Part shown: positions 1 to 11,479 of the stretch, piece after piece | Layout: every line of letters begins with the position of its first letter | How positions within the stretch are numbered: the first letter of the stretch is position 1 | Source of the DNA: Typhlomys cinereus | Lineage: Eukaryota > Chordata > Mammalia > Rodentia > Platacanthomyidae | Length of the DNA stretch: 64,000 nucleotides | Assembly: GCA_023101885.1 (NCBI GenBank) | Contig: JALPQD010000016.1 | Span: 11,285,634 to 11,349,633 of the forward strand | Reading direction: 5' to 3' | The notes under the pieces: generated by a model | What the model was told of the DNA's origin: nothing | Seen by the model: only the letters and a program-made list of their open reading frames with translations | Databases searched by the model: none | Position numbers and translations under genes: made by a program

Positions 1-620
1 TTTATTTTTTTTTTCAGTAAAAAAATGCTGAGATTAGAAGGAAAGAAAGGGAGGAAAGGAGCTCATAATGAAAGAGGAGAATGAAAAGATAGAAAAAGAA
101 GAGGAAGGATCATTAATTCATCCAGGATGCACAGAACAAGTGAAGGCCAGAACAATTATTTCAAGATCCTCTATGCTGTTGTTACCCAGTGTGCACAGTA
201 TCATAACTCAGAAGCATCATTAGCATGTCCTGAAGCTAAAGTCTGAGAAATGTAATTGACATCCTGTTCTATAATTTCTTTTGCAATTGCTGTACTCTTG
301 TAATTTCCCCCATATAACTCAAATTGACTTAAATTTTATGGAAAATGGTTTTGTGGACAAATGAATTCAAAGAGATTTTTTTAAAGAAAGAAAAAAAACA
401 CCAACAGATAAAACTAGCATTAACATAGATGAATCTGTGTCTCCATTATATAATTATTGCTTCTTTTGTGACACTTTACATATGTATATTGCTAATATGA
501 TGTCTCTTTTGTGTAGTGATCTCACCTAAATCTGTGTAATAATTCCTATCTCAGATGATACTGGAAATAAATGCTTGTTAAATGAGTGAATTATATGGAT
601 AGATGAATGGCCTCAGAATC

Positions 621-665
<45 letters not shown>

Positions 666-1131
666 ATTTTGCTGCTTCTAGACTAAAAAAATCCATACTG
701 ATAATTTTATGATCTTAAAAACTGTTTCTTTGAAAGAATTAGAAAGTTTCTATTTTAATTTTTGTGGTTTATTATTAATGACTGGTTCTTTGAGTAAATC
801 CATACAAATATAAAATGCATTCTGTTTTCTGACAACTTCCCCTATCTTTCTAATAACTCTACCAGCAGACCTTCCTTCCTACAAATCTCTTTTACATATT
901 TATTTGATAGGGACATTTACATCTCTCCCTTAAGTCTCAGGGAGCATTGCAAGAAGGGGTAGAAAGTGTATGTGCAGAAAGATGTGGAAAAAGGCTACAA
1001 AATGACACCTGCTAAGCGTGACTGGGAGATACCAACCATGAATTCACATAAGCAGTACTTATTGACCCTGGGTCTTTAAAAGACATCACTTATGGAAGAA
1101 GGATGGGCTGATTAGCTCTACCTCTTGATGG
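1..1131. other. AT-rich DNA before the L1 pair, no gene seen
   Basis: Apart from the (AT)n run at 621-662 I see no coding, RNA or recognisable repeat feature. The 1000-1131 stretch directly before the truncated L1 is not L1-like. Confidence 0.6.
621..662. repeat. (AT)n microsatellite
   Basis: About 42 bases of nearly pure AT dinucleotides with one C interruption near the start. Confidence 0.95.
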
Positions 1132-4100
1132 GAAATCGAGATTAAGAAAACGATAGAAAAAATCAACCAGTCAAAAAGCTGGTTCTTTGAAAAAATCAAT
1201 AAGATTGATACACCCTTAGCTAAATTAACCAAAAGCAGGAGAGAGAAAACCCAAATTAACAAAATCAAAAATGAACCTGGAGTTATCACTACTGATACCC
1301 AAGAAATCCAGAGAATTATTACATCATATTTCAAAAACTTATATTCTGTGAAGTTTGACAACACAAAAGAGATGGATGAATTTCTAAGTAAACACAACTT
1401 ACCTAAATTGAATCAGGAAGTTGTGAATTATTTAACTAGTCCTATAACATATAAGGAAATTGAAGAAGTAATCTCAAATCTTCCCACCAAAAAATGTCCT
1501 GGACCAGATGGATTCAGTACAGAGTTCTACCAGACATTTAAGGAGTTAATAACACCAATACTCCTTAAACTGTTCCATCAAATAGCAAAGGAAGGAACAC
1601 TACCAAATTCTTTCTATGAAGCTAATATCGTTTTAATCCCAAAACCTAATAAAGATTCACTTAAAAAAGAAAACTATAGGCCGATCTCTTTGATGAACAC
1701 AGACGCAAAGATTCTTAAGAAAGTCTTAGCAAATCGGATTCAAAAACATATTAAAAAGATCATTCACGGGGACCAAGTAGGCTTCATCCCCGGCACACAA
1801 GGTTGGTTCAACATATGCAGATCAATAAATGTAATTCATCATGTAAACCAGTCCAAAGTCCAAGACCACATGATACTCTCGATAGATGCAGGAAAAGCTT
1901 TTGACAAGATCCAACAGCCTTTTATGACCAAAACGCTGGAGAGAGTAGGAATGGAAGGAACCTTTATCAATATAATAAAAGCTGTATACAACAAGCCCAC
2001 AGCAAGGATTATGCTCAATGGGGAACAATTGGAAGCATTCCCACTTCGATCAGGAAATAGACAAGGCTGCCACTCTCACCACTTCTATTCAATATTGTAC
2101 TTGAAGTCTTAGATGAAGCCATAAGACAAGAAAGGGATATAAGAGGGATTCAAATCGGCAAGGAAGAAGTCAAGCTATCCCTATTTGTAGATGACATGAT
2201 CTTATACCTGAGTGATCCCAAAAAGTCCACCAGGAAGCTGCTGGAACTAATTGAGAAGTTCAGCAGGGTGGCAGGATACAAAATAAATGTGCAAAAATCA
2301 GAGGCCTTCCTATATGCCCAAAATGGAAGAAGTGAAAAAGCCTTGAGAGAAACAATCCCATTTACTATAGCCCCTAAAAAAATGAAATACCTTGGTATAA
2401 ACCTAACCAAGGAGGTAAAAGACCTTTACAATGAAAACTTTAAAACCCTAAAGAAAGAAATAGCAGAAGACACCAGAAGGTGGAAAGACCTCCCTTGTTC
2501 CTGGATTGGCAGAATCAACATCGTAAAAATGACCATCCTACCAAAGGCAATATACAGATTCAATGCTATACCAATCAAAATCCCAAAGCAATTCTTCAAA
2601 GAAGTTGACCAAACAATCTCAAAGTTCATTTAGGAGGCACAAAAGACCCAGGATAGCAAAGGCAATCCTGAGTAACAAAAACACTGCTGGAGGTATTATC
2701 ATACCAAACCTAAGTCTATACTACAAATCCATAGTTATAAAGACAGCCTGGTACTGGTTCCAAAATAGACACACAGATCAATGGATAAGGATTGAAGACC
2801 CAGATATAAGCCCACAAAATCACAGCCATTTGGTCTTTGACAAAGGGGCCCAAAGAATCCAATAGAAAAAGAACAGCATTTTCAACAAATGGTGCTGGCA
2901 AAACTGGATCTCCACATGCAGAAGATTAAAGCTGGACCCGTACTTGTCACCATGTACAAGACTTAATTCCAAATGGATCAAGGACCTTGACATAAGGCCA
3001 GAGACTATAAAAACCACTGATGAAAGGATAGGGAACTCCCTGGAGCTGATTGGGCTAGGCCAACATTTCCTAAACAGACATCCAATGGCACAGTCACTGC
3101 TACCAACTCTCAACAGTTCGGATCTTGTGAAATTAAAGAGCTTCTGTTCAGATAAGGAGATTGTAACACGAGCTCAAAGGCAACCCACAGAATGGGAGAA
3201 AATCTTCACTAACCACATATCTGATAGAGCTCTACTATCCAGAGTGCACAAAGAACTTAGAAAACTAAACACCAAGGAAACCAATGGCCCAATTAAAAAA
3301 TGGGCCCTGGAACTTAAATGAAACTTTACCAGGGATGAAATTAAAATGTCTAACAAATATCTTAAAAAATGCTCCACTTCCTTAGCCATCAGGGAAATGC
3401 AAATCAAAACTTCCCTGAGATATCCTCTCACCCCAGTCAGGATGGCAAAAATCCACAATACGAACAACACCAAATGCTAGAGAGGATGTGGAGAGAGGGG
3501 AACTCTCCTACATTGTTGGTGGGAATGCAGGCTCATACAGTCACTCTGGCGAGCCATCTGGAGATTCTTAAAGAAATTAAAGATTGAAATGCCATATGAC
3601 CCTGCTATCCCACTTTTGGGAATAACCCCCCATACAGCAGAGGTTCACCTCGATAGCACAAGCACGACCATGTTCATAGCAGCACAGTTTACAATAGCAA
3701 AGTCATGGAATCAACCCAAATGTCCAACAGTTGACGAGTGGATAAGGAAACTGAGGTACATCTATACAATGGAGTACTACTCAGCCATCAAAAATGATGA
3801 TTTACTGGAATTTGCTGGGAAATGGATGTCATTAGAAACAATTATCTTAAGTGAAGTATCCCAGACCCAGAAAATGAAGCACTGTATGTACTCCCTAATA
3901 GGTGGCTCCTAGTACCAAACCCACCCAGCCCACCTAGAGACAGTAATTGCAAGGATTATGAACAGGAGGGATGGGGTAGGAGGGCCACTCCAGAAACAAG
4001 GAGAGAAGGGACCATGTTACAGCAGAGAAAATAGTCCTCCATCAAGGACTCAAATAAGTAATGAGACATCTGATTAAGGTCACAGACTTTTGTTCCTGAT

Positions 4101-4935
4101 CATTTACTACTGAGGGGGTATGATCTCACCAGAAGAGGAGGGCATATAGTCTGGCAGATAAAAAGTAACCGTTGTGCAAATTGGTGATAGACCCCTCCCT
4201 CACTGTGGTTTCCCACTTTTATTACATCTACCTTTGAATGTGCTTTTATCACAAGACTCTAGTTTAACAGCTTTTTGTCTCTAGCCGGGGGAAACATACA
4301 ATGCCCACCAGGATGGAGTGAAGGGCATTGCAGGAGCAGCAAAACTGCAAAAGAAAATCAACAAATCACAATCCAGAACTTCAGAGACTCTATATCAACC
4401 ACCTAGAACTAAGCCAGCTTAATCTCTCCCCATCCTGAAGCTCAGGGAATTTTGCGGAAGAGGGGGCGATAAGAGTGTAAGAGCAAAAGGATGGGAGGAG
4501 CAATGATATGTAAGTTACTCCATACAAGTTAGGGCTGAAGCAATCATAATTGGACTTCACATGCCCTGCACATTGTCCAACACACTATTGACACCACAAA
4601 GTCTAGCATCTGCTAAAGGCACCAAGATCTTTGGAGGCAAGGGATTGGCAGCCACAGCAGTGTTCCTATACCTAAGGGGAACACGGGAAAGGGTTCAGGG
4701 AAAGGCCACTGGGTCCTTGTCCGTCATCGGAGAGGAGGGCCCAGAGGAAAATCAGGCATGCACAAGAAAGGACTCTCTGGGAATTGGGGCGGGAGGCACT
4801 GGGGGATGGGAAGGGAATGAGGTGGGGAGGAGGAGCAGGGGGTACGGGGGGAGGAGGAGGGAGGGAGGGAACTGGTGTACCTATTAAGTTTGTATGATCT
4901 GAAATAATAATAAAAATGTATTAATAAAAAAGAAA
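1132..4935 (+). mobile_element. 5'-truncated, inactivated L1 of the same lineage
   Basis: Collinear with the full-length L1 from its position 7714 to the tail. Homology starts at GAAATCGAG (1132), inside the ORF2 region before the reverse transcriptase. ORF2 homology ends at 3912, followed by a 3'UTR with a G-rich tract and an A-rich end near 4935. It is dead: a one-base deletion near 2069, a one-base gain creating a stop near 2631, Trp-to-stop changes near 2862 and 3476, and another stop near 3318. The 3'UTR lacks about 25 bp present in the neighbour just after the ORF2 stop. I could not find a convincing TSD. Confidence 0.95.
1348..3912 (+). pseudogene. Degenerate L1 ORF2 fragment (reverse transcriptase and C-terminal region)
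   Basis: Open pieces at 1348-2112, 2196-2633, 2944-3321 and 3589-3912 are colinear parts of one ORF2 broken by indels and stops. Coding homology begins before the first open piece, near 1132. The reverse-transcriptase active box reads FVDD instead of FADD near 2180-2200. The Cys/His knuckle region is split by a stop replacing Trp. No functional product is expected. Confidence 0.93.
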
Positions 4936-4968
4936 GATATTCCTTCATCACACCTTAAGGATTTCCAT

Positions 4969-4983
4969 AAAAAATTCATGTGA
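4969..4983 (+). repeat. 5' target-site duplication of the full-length L1
   Basis: A 15-bp A-run plus TTCATGTGA, matching 11465-11479 after the L1 tail. The A part overlaps the poly(A), so the unambiguous match is nine bases plus at least six As. Confidence 0.85.
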
Positions 4984-5550
4984 CTTTTCGCCCCACCCCC
5001 CGCTCCGCCGGTCCGGACGCGTAGGCGAGATCCAGCCGGGCCTCAACGCGCGCTCTAGGACCCCAGGTCAGCCCACGGGGACCCGGCTCCGACTCCCGCC
5101 ATCCAGCCGGAGCCGCGCGGGGGCCCAGGGAACGAGGAGCACCTCCCCCTGCGCCCGGGCCCCGCCCCAGCTGCCCTCGGGTTAAATAGCTCCACGCCGA
5201 CGCGCGCAGCCTCCCTCTTTCGCCCCACCCCCCGCTCCGCCGGTCCGGACGCGTAGGCGAGATCCAGCCGGGCCTCAACGCGCGCTCTAGGACCCCAGGT
5301 CAGCCCACGGGGACCCGGCTCCGACTCCCGCCATCCAGCCGGAGCCGCGCGGGGGCCCAGGGAACGAGGAGCACCTCCCCCTGCGCCCATCCTCCCTTTT
5401 CGCCCCACCCCGCTCCGCCAGTCGGGACACGCACGCGGTCCACCCGGGCCTCACCCCGCTCCCTAGGTAAGTCCCCGTTCAGGCCCCGCCCACCAGTACC
5501 CCAGGCCAAATAATTCAGTTTAGTGAAATTGAGAGATCTTAAGAGTTAAA
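4984..5550 (+). promoter_or_regulatory. L1 5'UTR with tandem monomers (internal promoter, CpG island)
   Basis: The unit beginning CGCCCCACCCC starts at 4989, 5221 and 5401. The first monomer is 232 bp. The second is 180 bp and lacks about 52 bp at its 3' part, including GC-box-like CCCCGCCCC and a TTAAATA element at 5182-5188. The third start leads into a non-repeated tether that ends at the ORF1 ATG at 5551. CpG density here exceeds anything else in the window. Monomeric L1 promoters with a tether are known from mouse A, F, Gf and Tf families; by analogy this is the RNA polymerase II promoter. I do not recognise the monomer sequence itself as a named family. Confidence 0.8.
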
Positions 5551-6620
5551 ATGACAATGCCAAAGTCAAAGTGCAAATCCATAAGAAGCAACACTCAAGT
5601 AAACAAATCTCCCACTGAAGAAATTAATCCCATAATGTTAGACTCCAAAAAGAACAAACCCGCGGAAAAAGGCCAAGAAAGCCTGACCCAGGATAACGAC
5701 TTTCAAAATATGATCATTACCATGTTCAATACTATGAAAGAGGAAATCCGGGAGGAATTACATAATCGAATCAATCGCTTTGAAGAGGAACACAACAGAC
5801 ATCTGGAGGAGTTGAGAAAAACAGTGCAAGAAACAAAAAGCGGCATAGAACAGTTAAAACAAACTCAAGCAGAGTTTAAAACTGAGCTAAAAGACAAGTT
5901 ATCTTCAACCCAGAACGCCACAGAGAGTCTTATCAACAGAACTAATGAAGCAGAAAACAGAATTTCAGACCTTGAAGATAAAGTGGGAGTACTAGCCAGC
6001 TCAATGGAAGAGGTTGTTAAAGCCAAAAAGATATTGAGAGAAATATCCAAGAGATATGGGACACCCTGAAGAAGCCTAACATGCGTATTCATGGAATACC
6101 GGAGCAAGAATCTCAAAATACCACCCCTGAGGAAATTTTTCAAACGATCATCAAGGAAAACTTTCCTCATCTAAAGAAAGAGAGGCCCATTCATATACAA
6201 GAGGCATTCCGCACCCCAAACAGATACGACCAAACTAGAAGCACACCGCGGCAAATAATAGTTAAAACACTCCACATTCAAGATAAAGAACTGGTGCTGA
6301 GAGCTTCAAGGGAGAAAAAACAAGTCACTTTTAAAGGCAAACCTATTAAAATAACAAATGACTTCTCAGTCGAAACAGTAAAAGCAAGAAGAGCTTGGAG
6401 AGACATACTTCAAGTATTGAATGAGCAAAAATGTCAACCCAGGCTGATTTACCCTGCAAAACTATCAGTCATGATCGAGGGAGAAAGAAAAATTTTCCAG
6501 CACAAAGACAACTTTAAGGGATACATGGCCACCAAACCAGGCCTTCAAAAACTGCTAGAAATGATACTCAAGCGTGAAGAAAAAAACAGGCATATCCAGG
6601 AGAACAGAAGGCAAATATAA
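5551..6620 (+). pseudogene. L1 ORF1 (ORF1p RNA-binding protein), one frameshift
   Basis: ORF1p is the nucleic-acid chaperone that coats L1 RNA as a coiled-coil trimer. The first frame (5551-6069) gives the basic N-terminus and a long heptad-rich coiled coil with many Glu, Lys, Leu and Asn (about residues 45-150). The second frame carries the RRM-like domain (MRIHGIPE) and C-terminal domain (KARRAW, YPAKLSVMIEGERKIF), ending at TAA 6618-6620. The frames differ by one base. The junction lies between an in-frame stop at 6018-6020 in the downstream frame and about 6033, most simply one base lost from the A-run at 6025-6029. Allowing for that base, the length is about 356 residues, typical of rodent ORF1p. 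As sequenced, the product would be a 172-residue coiled-coil fragment. The start is the first ATG after the tether, in the usual purine-rich context. Confidence 0.92.
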
Positions 6621-6670
6621 CACCATTAAAAGCGAAGCAATATACTTATAAAAGCTACTAAACATAATAA

Positions 6671-9600
6671 ATGTCTGGAATTAACAATAGTTTCTCCATT
6701 ATAACACTAAATGTTAATGGACTTAATTCACCGATCAAGAGACACAGATTACAAACTTGGATTAAAAATCACAATCCATCAATCTGCTGCCTGCAGGAAA
6801 CCCATCTCACCACAAAAGATAGGCACGCTCTAAAAATAAAAGGCTGGTCAACAATTCTACAAGCAAATGGAAGCAGAAAACAGGCAGGGGTAGCCATTAT
6901 GCTATCAGACAAAGTGGATTTCAAACCAAAAAAATTATAAGAGACACGGATGGATACTACATTTTAGTCAGAGGTACAATTCACCAGGAAGACTTCACAA
7001 TACTGAACATATATGCACCCAATACGGGCCCCTCCACATTCATTAAGAAAACCCTACAGCGTCTAAAGCAAGAAATCAACCCCCAAACGATAATTCTTGG
7101 GGACTTCAACACCGCCCTCTCTACATGGGATAGATCAACAGGTCAAAAGCTTAACAGAGACACTTTGGAACTTAATCAAACCCTGAAAGAAATGGACCTC
7201 ACAGATCTCTATCGAACTTTTCACCCACGCACCAAAGAATACACATTTTTCTCAGCAGCACACGGAACTTTCTCCAAAATAGATCACATATTGGGCCACA
7301 AAATGAATCTACACATGTACAAGAAAGTTGAAATTCTAACCTGTGCCCTATCAGACCACCACAGCCTAAAGCTGGACATCCACAACACATCAAACAAGAG
7401 AAAATACACTAACTCCTGGAAACTTAACACTATGATGCTGAATGAGAACTGGATTCAGGAAGAAATTAAAAAGGAAATTCAAGATTTCCTGAAAGTGAAT
7501 GATAACGAAAATACAACTTACCAAAATCTCTGGGACACAATGAAAGCTGTTCTAAGAGGTAAGTTCATAGCTCTTAATGCCCACATCAAAAAAATGGAAA
7601 CATCAGAAATAAACAACTTAACAATGCAGCTTAAAGCTTTAGAGAAACTAGAGCAATCTGATCCCAAAAGCAGTAGAAGAGAAGAGATTAGCAAAATAAG
7701 GGGAGAAATATCTGAAATCGAGACTAAGAAAACGATAGAAAAAATCAACAAATCGAAAAGCTGGTTCTTTGAAAAAATCAACAAGATTGATACACCCCTA
7801 GCTAAACTAACCAAAAGCAAGAGAGAGAAAACCCAAATTAACAAAATTAGAAATGAACATGGAGTTATCACTACGGATACCCAAGAAATCCAGAGAATTA
7901 TAACATCATATTTCAAAAACTTATACTCTGTGAAGTTTGACAACACAAAAGAGATGGATGAATTTCTAAGTAAACACAACTTACCTAAATTGAATCAGGA
8001 AGTTGTCAATTACTTAAATAGTCCTATAACATATAAGGAAATTGAGGAAGTAATCTCGAATCTTCCCACCAAAAAATGTCCTGGACCAGATGGATTCAGC
8101 ACAGAGTCCTACAAGACATTTAAGGAGTTAATAACACCAATACTCCTTAAACTGTTCCACCAAATAGCAAAGGAAGGAACACTACCAAATTCCTTCTATG
8201 AAGCTAATATCGTTTTAATCCCAAAACCTAATAAAGATTCACTTAAAAAAGAAAACTATAGGCCGATCTCCCTGATGAACACAGATGCAAAGATTCTCAA
8301 CAAAGTCTTAGCAAATCGGATTCAAAAACATATTAAAAAGATCATTCATGGGGACCAAGTAGGCTTCATCCCCGGCACACAAGGTTGGTTCAACATACGC
8401 AAATCAATAAATGTAATTCATCATGTAAACCAGTCCAAAGTCCAAGACCACATGATACTCTCGATAGATGCAGAAAAAGCTTTTGACAAGATCCAACAGC
8501 CTTTTATGATCAAAACGCTAGAGACAGTAGGAATGGAAGGAACTTTTATCAATATAATAAAAGCTGTATACAACAAGCCCACAGCAAGGATTATGCTCAA
8601 TGGGGAACAATTGGAAGCATTCCCACTTCGATCAGGAACAAGACAAGGCTGTCCACTCTCACCACTTCTATTCAATATTGTACTTGAAGTCTTAGCCGAA
8701 GCCATAAGACAAGAAAGGGACATAAGAGGGATTCAAATTGGCAAGGAAGAAGTCAAGCTATCTCTATTTGCAGATGACATGATCTTATACCTGTGTGATC
8801 CCAAAAACTCCACCAGGAAGCTCCTGGAACTAATTGAGAAGTTCAGCAGGGTGGCAGGATACAAAATAAATGTGCAAAAATCAGAGGCCTTCCTATATGC
8901 CCAGAATGAAAGAAGTGAAAAAGCCTTGAGAGAAACCATGCCATTTACTATAACCCCTAAAAAAATGAAATACCTTGGTATAAACCTAACTAAGGAGGTA
9001 AAAGACCTTTACAATGAAAACTTTAAAACCCTAAAGAAAGAAATTGCAGAAGACACCAGAAGGTGGAAAGACCTCCCTTGTTCCTGGATTGGCAGAATCA
9101 ACATTGTAAAAATGACCATCCTACCAAAGGCAATATACAGATTCAATGCTATACCAATCAAAATCCCAAAGCAATTCTTCAAAGAAGTTGACCAAACAAT
9201 CTCAAAGTTCATATGGAGGCACAAAAGACCCAGGATAGCAAAAACAATCCTGAGTAACAAAAACACACCTGGAGGTATTACCATACCAAACCTAAGTCTA
9301 TACTACAAATCCATAGTTATAAAGACAGCCTGGTACTGGCTCCAAAATAGACACACAGATCAATGGATAAGGATTGAAGACCCAGATATAAGCCCACAAA
9401 GTTACAGCCACTTGGTCTTTGACAAAGGGGCCCAAAGAATCCAATGGAAAAAGAACAGCATCTTCAACAAATGGTGTTGGCAAAACTGGATCTCCACATG
9501 CAGAAGATTAAAGCTGGACCCGTACTTGTCACCATGTACAAGACTTAATTCCAAATGGATCAAGGACCTTGATATCAGGCCAGAGACTTTAAAAGCCATA

Positions 9601-10494
9601 GTTGAAAGGATAGGGAACTCCCTCGAGCTGATTGGGCTAGGCCAACACTTCCTAAACAGACATCCAATGGCACAGTCACTGCTACCAACTCTCAACAGTT
9701 GGGATCTTGTGAAATTAAAGAGCTTCTGTTCAGATAAAGAGATTGTCGCACGAGCTCAAAGGCAACCCACAGAATGGGAGAAAATCTTCACTAACCACAT
9801 ATCTGACAGAGCTCTACTGTCCAGAGTGCACAAAGAACTTAGAAAATTAAACTCCAAGGAAAACACTGGCCCAATTAAAAAATGGGCCCTGGAACTTCAA
9901 AGAAACTTTACCAGGGATGAAATTAAAATGTCTAACAATTATCTTAAAAAATGCTCCACTTCCTTCGCCATCAGGGAAATGCAAATCAAAACTTCCCTGA
10001 GATATCATCTCACCCCGGTCAGGATGGCAAAAATCCACAGTACAAACAACGACAAATGCTGGAGAGGATGTGGGGAGAGGGGAACTCTCCTACATTGTTG
10101 GTGGGAATGCAGGCTCATACAGCCACTCTGGCGAGCCGTCTGGAGATTCTTAAAGAAATTAAAGATTGAAATGCCGTATGACCCTGCTATCCCACTTTTG
10201 GGAATAACCCCCCAAGCAGCAGAGGTTCGCCTCGATAGCACAAGCTCGACCATGTTCATAGCAGCACTGTTTACAATAGCAAAGTCATGGAATCAACCTA
10301 AATGTCCAACAGTTGACGAGTGGCTAAGGAAACTGTGGTACATCTATACAATGGAGTACTACTCAGCCATCAAAAATGATGAATTACTGGAATTTGCTGG
10401 GAAATGGATGTCATTAGAAAGAATTATATTAAGTGAAGTATCCCAAACCCAGAAAATTAAGCGCCGTATGTACTCCCTAATAGGTGGCTCCTAG
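6671..10494 (+). pseudogene. L1 ORF2 (endonuclease/reverse transcriptase), one frameshift
   Basis: ORF2p nicks target DNA and copies L1 RNA into it. It begins 50 bp after ORF1. The first 89 residues carry the APE-type endonuclease motifs LNVNGL (Asn14) and QETHL (Glu43). A one-base loss in the A-run at 6928-6934 then ends the frame. The next frame is open continuously to 10494 with GDFN (Asp145), SDHH (Ser228, His230), the reverse-transcriptase FADD box at 8767-8778 (Asp702, Asp703) and a C-terminal Cys-X3-Cys-X7-His-X4-Cys knuckle (Cys1130, Cys1134, His1142, Cys1147). Counting one missing base, the length is about 1,274 residues and these positions coincide with the standard L1 numbering I know, so no other indel is likely. 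As sequenced, ORF2p would be truncated in the endonuclease domain. Translation from the internal Met at 7165 would lack Asn14, Glu43 and Asp145. Confidence 0.95.
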
Positions 10495-11464
10495 TACCAA
10501 ACTCGCCCAGCCCACATTGGGACACTCAAAAGTAAACCTATGTAACACAGTAATTGCAAGGATTATGAACAAGAGAGATGGGTTAGGAGGGCCACACCAG
10601 AAACAAGGAGAGAGGAGACCATGTTACAGCAGAGAAAATAGGCCTCCATCAAGGTCTGCAAGTAAGTAATGAGAAACCTGGTTAAGTTCACAGACGTTCT
10701 TTCCTGATCTCACCAGAAGGGGAGGGCATATAGTCTAGCAGATAAAAAGTAATCATTTTGCAAATGGGTGATGGACCCCTCCCTCACTGAGGTTTCCTAC
10801 TTTTATTACATCTACCCTTGAATGTGCTATTATAACAAGACTCCAGTTTAACAGCTTTTTGTCTCTGGCCAGGGGGTGACATACAGTGCCCAGCAGAATG
10901 GAGTGAAGGGAATTGCAGGAGCAGAAAAACTGCAAAAGAAAATCAACAAACCACAATCCAGAACTTCAGAGACTCTATATCAATCACATAGAACTAGGAC
11001 AGCCTAATCTCTCCCCATCCTGGAGCTCAGGGACATTTGCGGAAGAGGGGGCGGTAAGATTGTAAGAGCAAAAGGATGGGAGGAGCAACGATTTGCAAGA
11101 TTCTCAACAATAGTTGGGGCCAAAGCAATCATAATGGGACTTTGCATGCCCTGCGCAATGTCCAGCGCACTGTTGCCCTCATAAAGTCTAGCATCTGTTA
11201 AGGGCACCGAGACCCCTGGAGGCAAGGGATTGACAGCCATAGTAGTAATCTTATGATTAAGGGGAACAAGAGAAAGGGCTTATGGAAATGCCACTGGGTC
11301 CTTATATGTCATCGGAGAGGAGGACCCAGTGGAGAGTTAGGCGCACACAATAAAGGACTCTCTGGGAATTGGGGGGGAGACACTGGGGGAAGGGGAGGGG
11401 GGAGGGAGGGAACTGGTAAAAAATTTTAAAATGTATAATTAAATTTTTAATAAAAAAAAAAAAA
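10495..11464 (+). other. 3'UTR and A-rich tail of the full-length L1
   Basis: Non-coding 3' region of about 950 bp after the ORF2 stop. It ends in a G-rich polypurine tract (about 11368-11413, several runs of four or more G) and an A-rich tail with AATAAA near 11448. G-rich 3'UTR tracts are a general L1 feature. The same arrangement is seen at 4788-4868 in the neighbouring copy. Confidence 0.9.
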
Positions 11465-11479
11465 AAAAAATTCATGTGA
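11465..11479 (+). repeat. 3' target-site duplication of the full-length L1
   Basis: Copy of the 4969-4983 target sequence directly after the L1 poly(A). It marks the 3' boundary and supports insertion by target-primed reverse transcription. Confidence 0.85.

Larger units (their letters stand above)
4984..11464 (+). mobile_element. Full-length L1 LINE, almost intact
   Basis: A complete ~6.5-kb L1 retrotransposon with 5'UTR, ORF1, ORF2, 3'UTR and A-rich tail. It is bounded by a direct repeat (A-run plus TTCATGTGA) at 4969-4983 and 11465-11479, the mark of target-primed reverse transcription. The 5'UTR is GC- and CpG-rich with two tandem monomers, ORF1 starts at 5551, ORF2 at 6671 and the 3'UTR at 10495. 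Apart from two single-base frameshifts in A-runs (6025-6029 and 6928-6934), both reading frames are open and the catalytic residues checked are conserved. The clean TSD, near-open frames and unmutated CpGs suggest a recent insertion. It inserted about 35 bp downstream of the A-rich tail of another L1 of the same lineage. Confidence 0.97.

Noticed and set aside
7518..7979. 153-codon minus-strand open frame
   Set aside because: Antisense shadow of L1 ORF2; the Leu/Ile/Ser-rich composition comes from reading A-rich coding DNA backwards.
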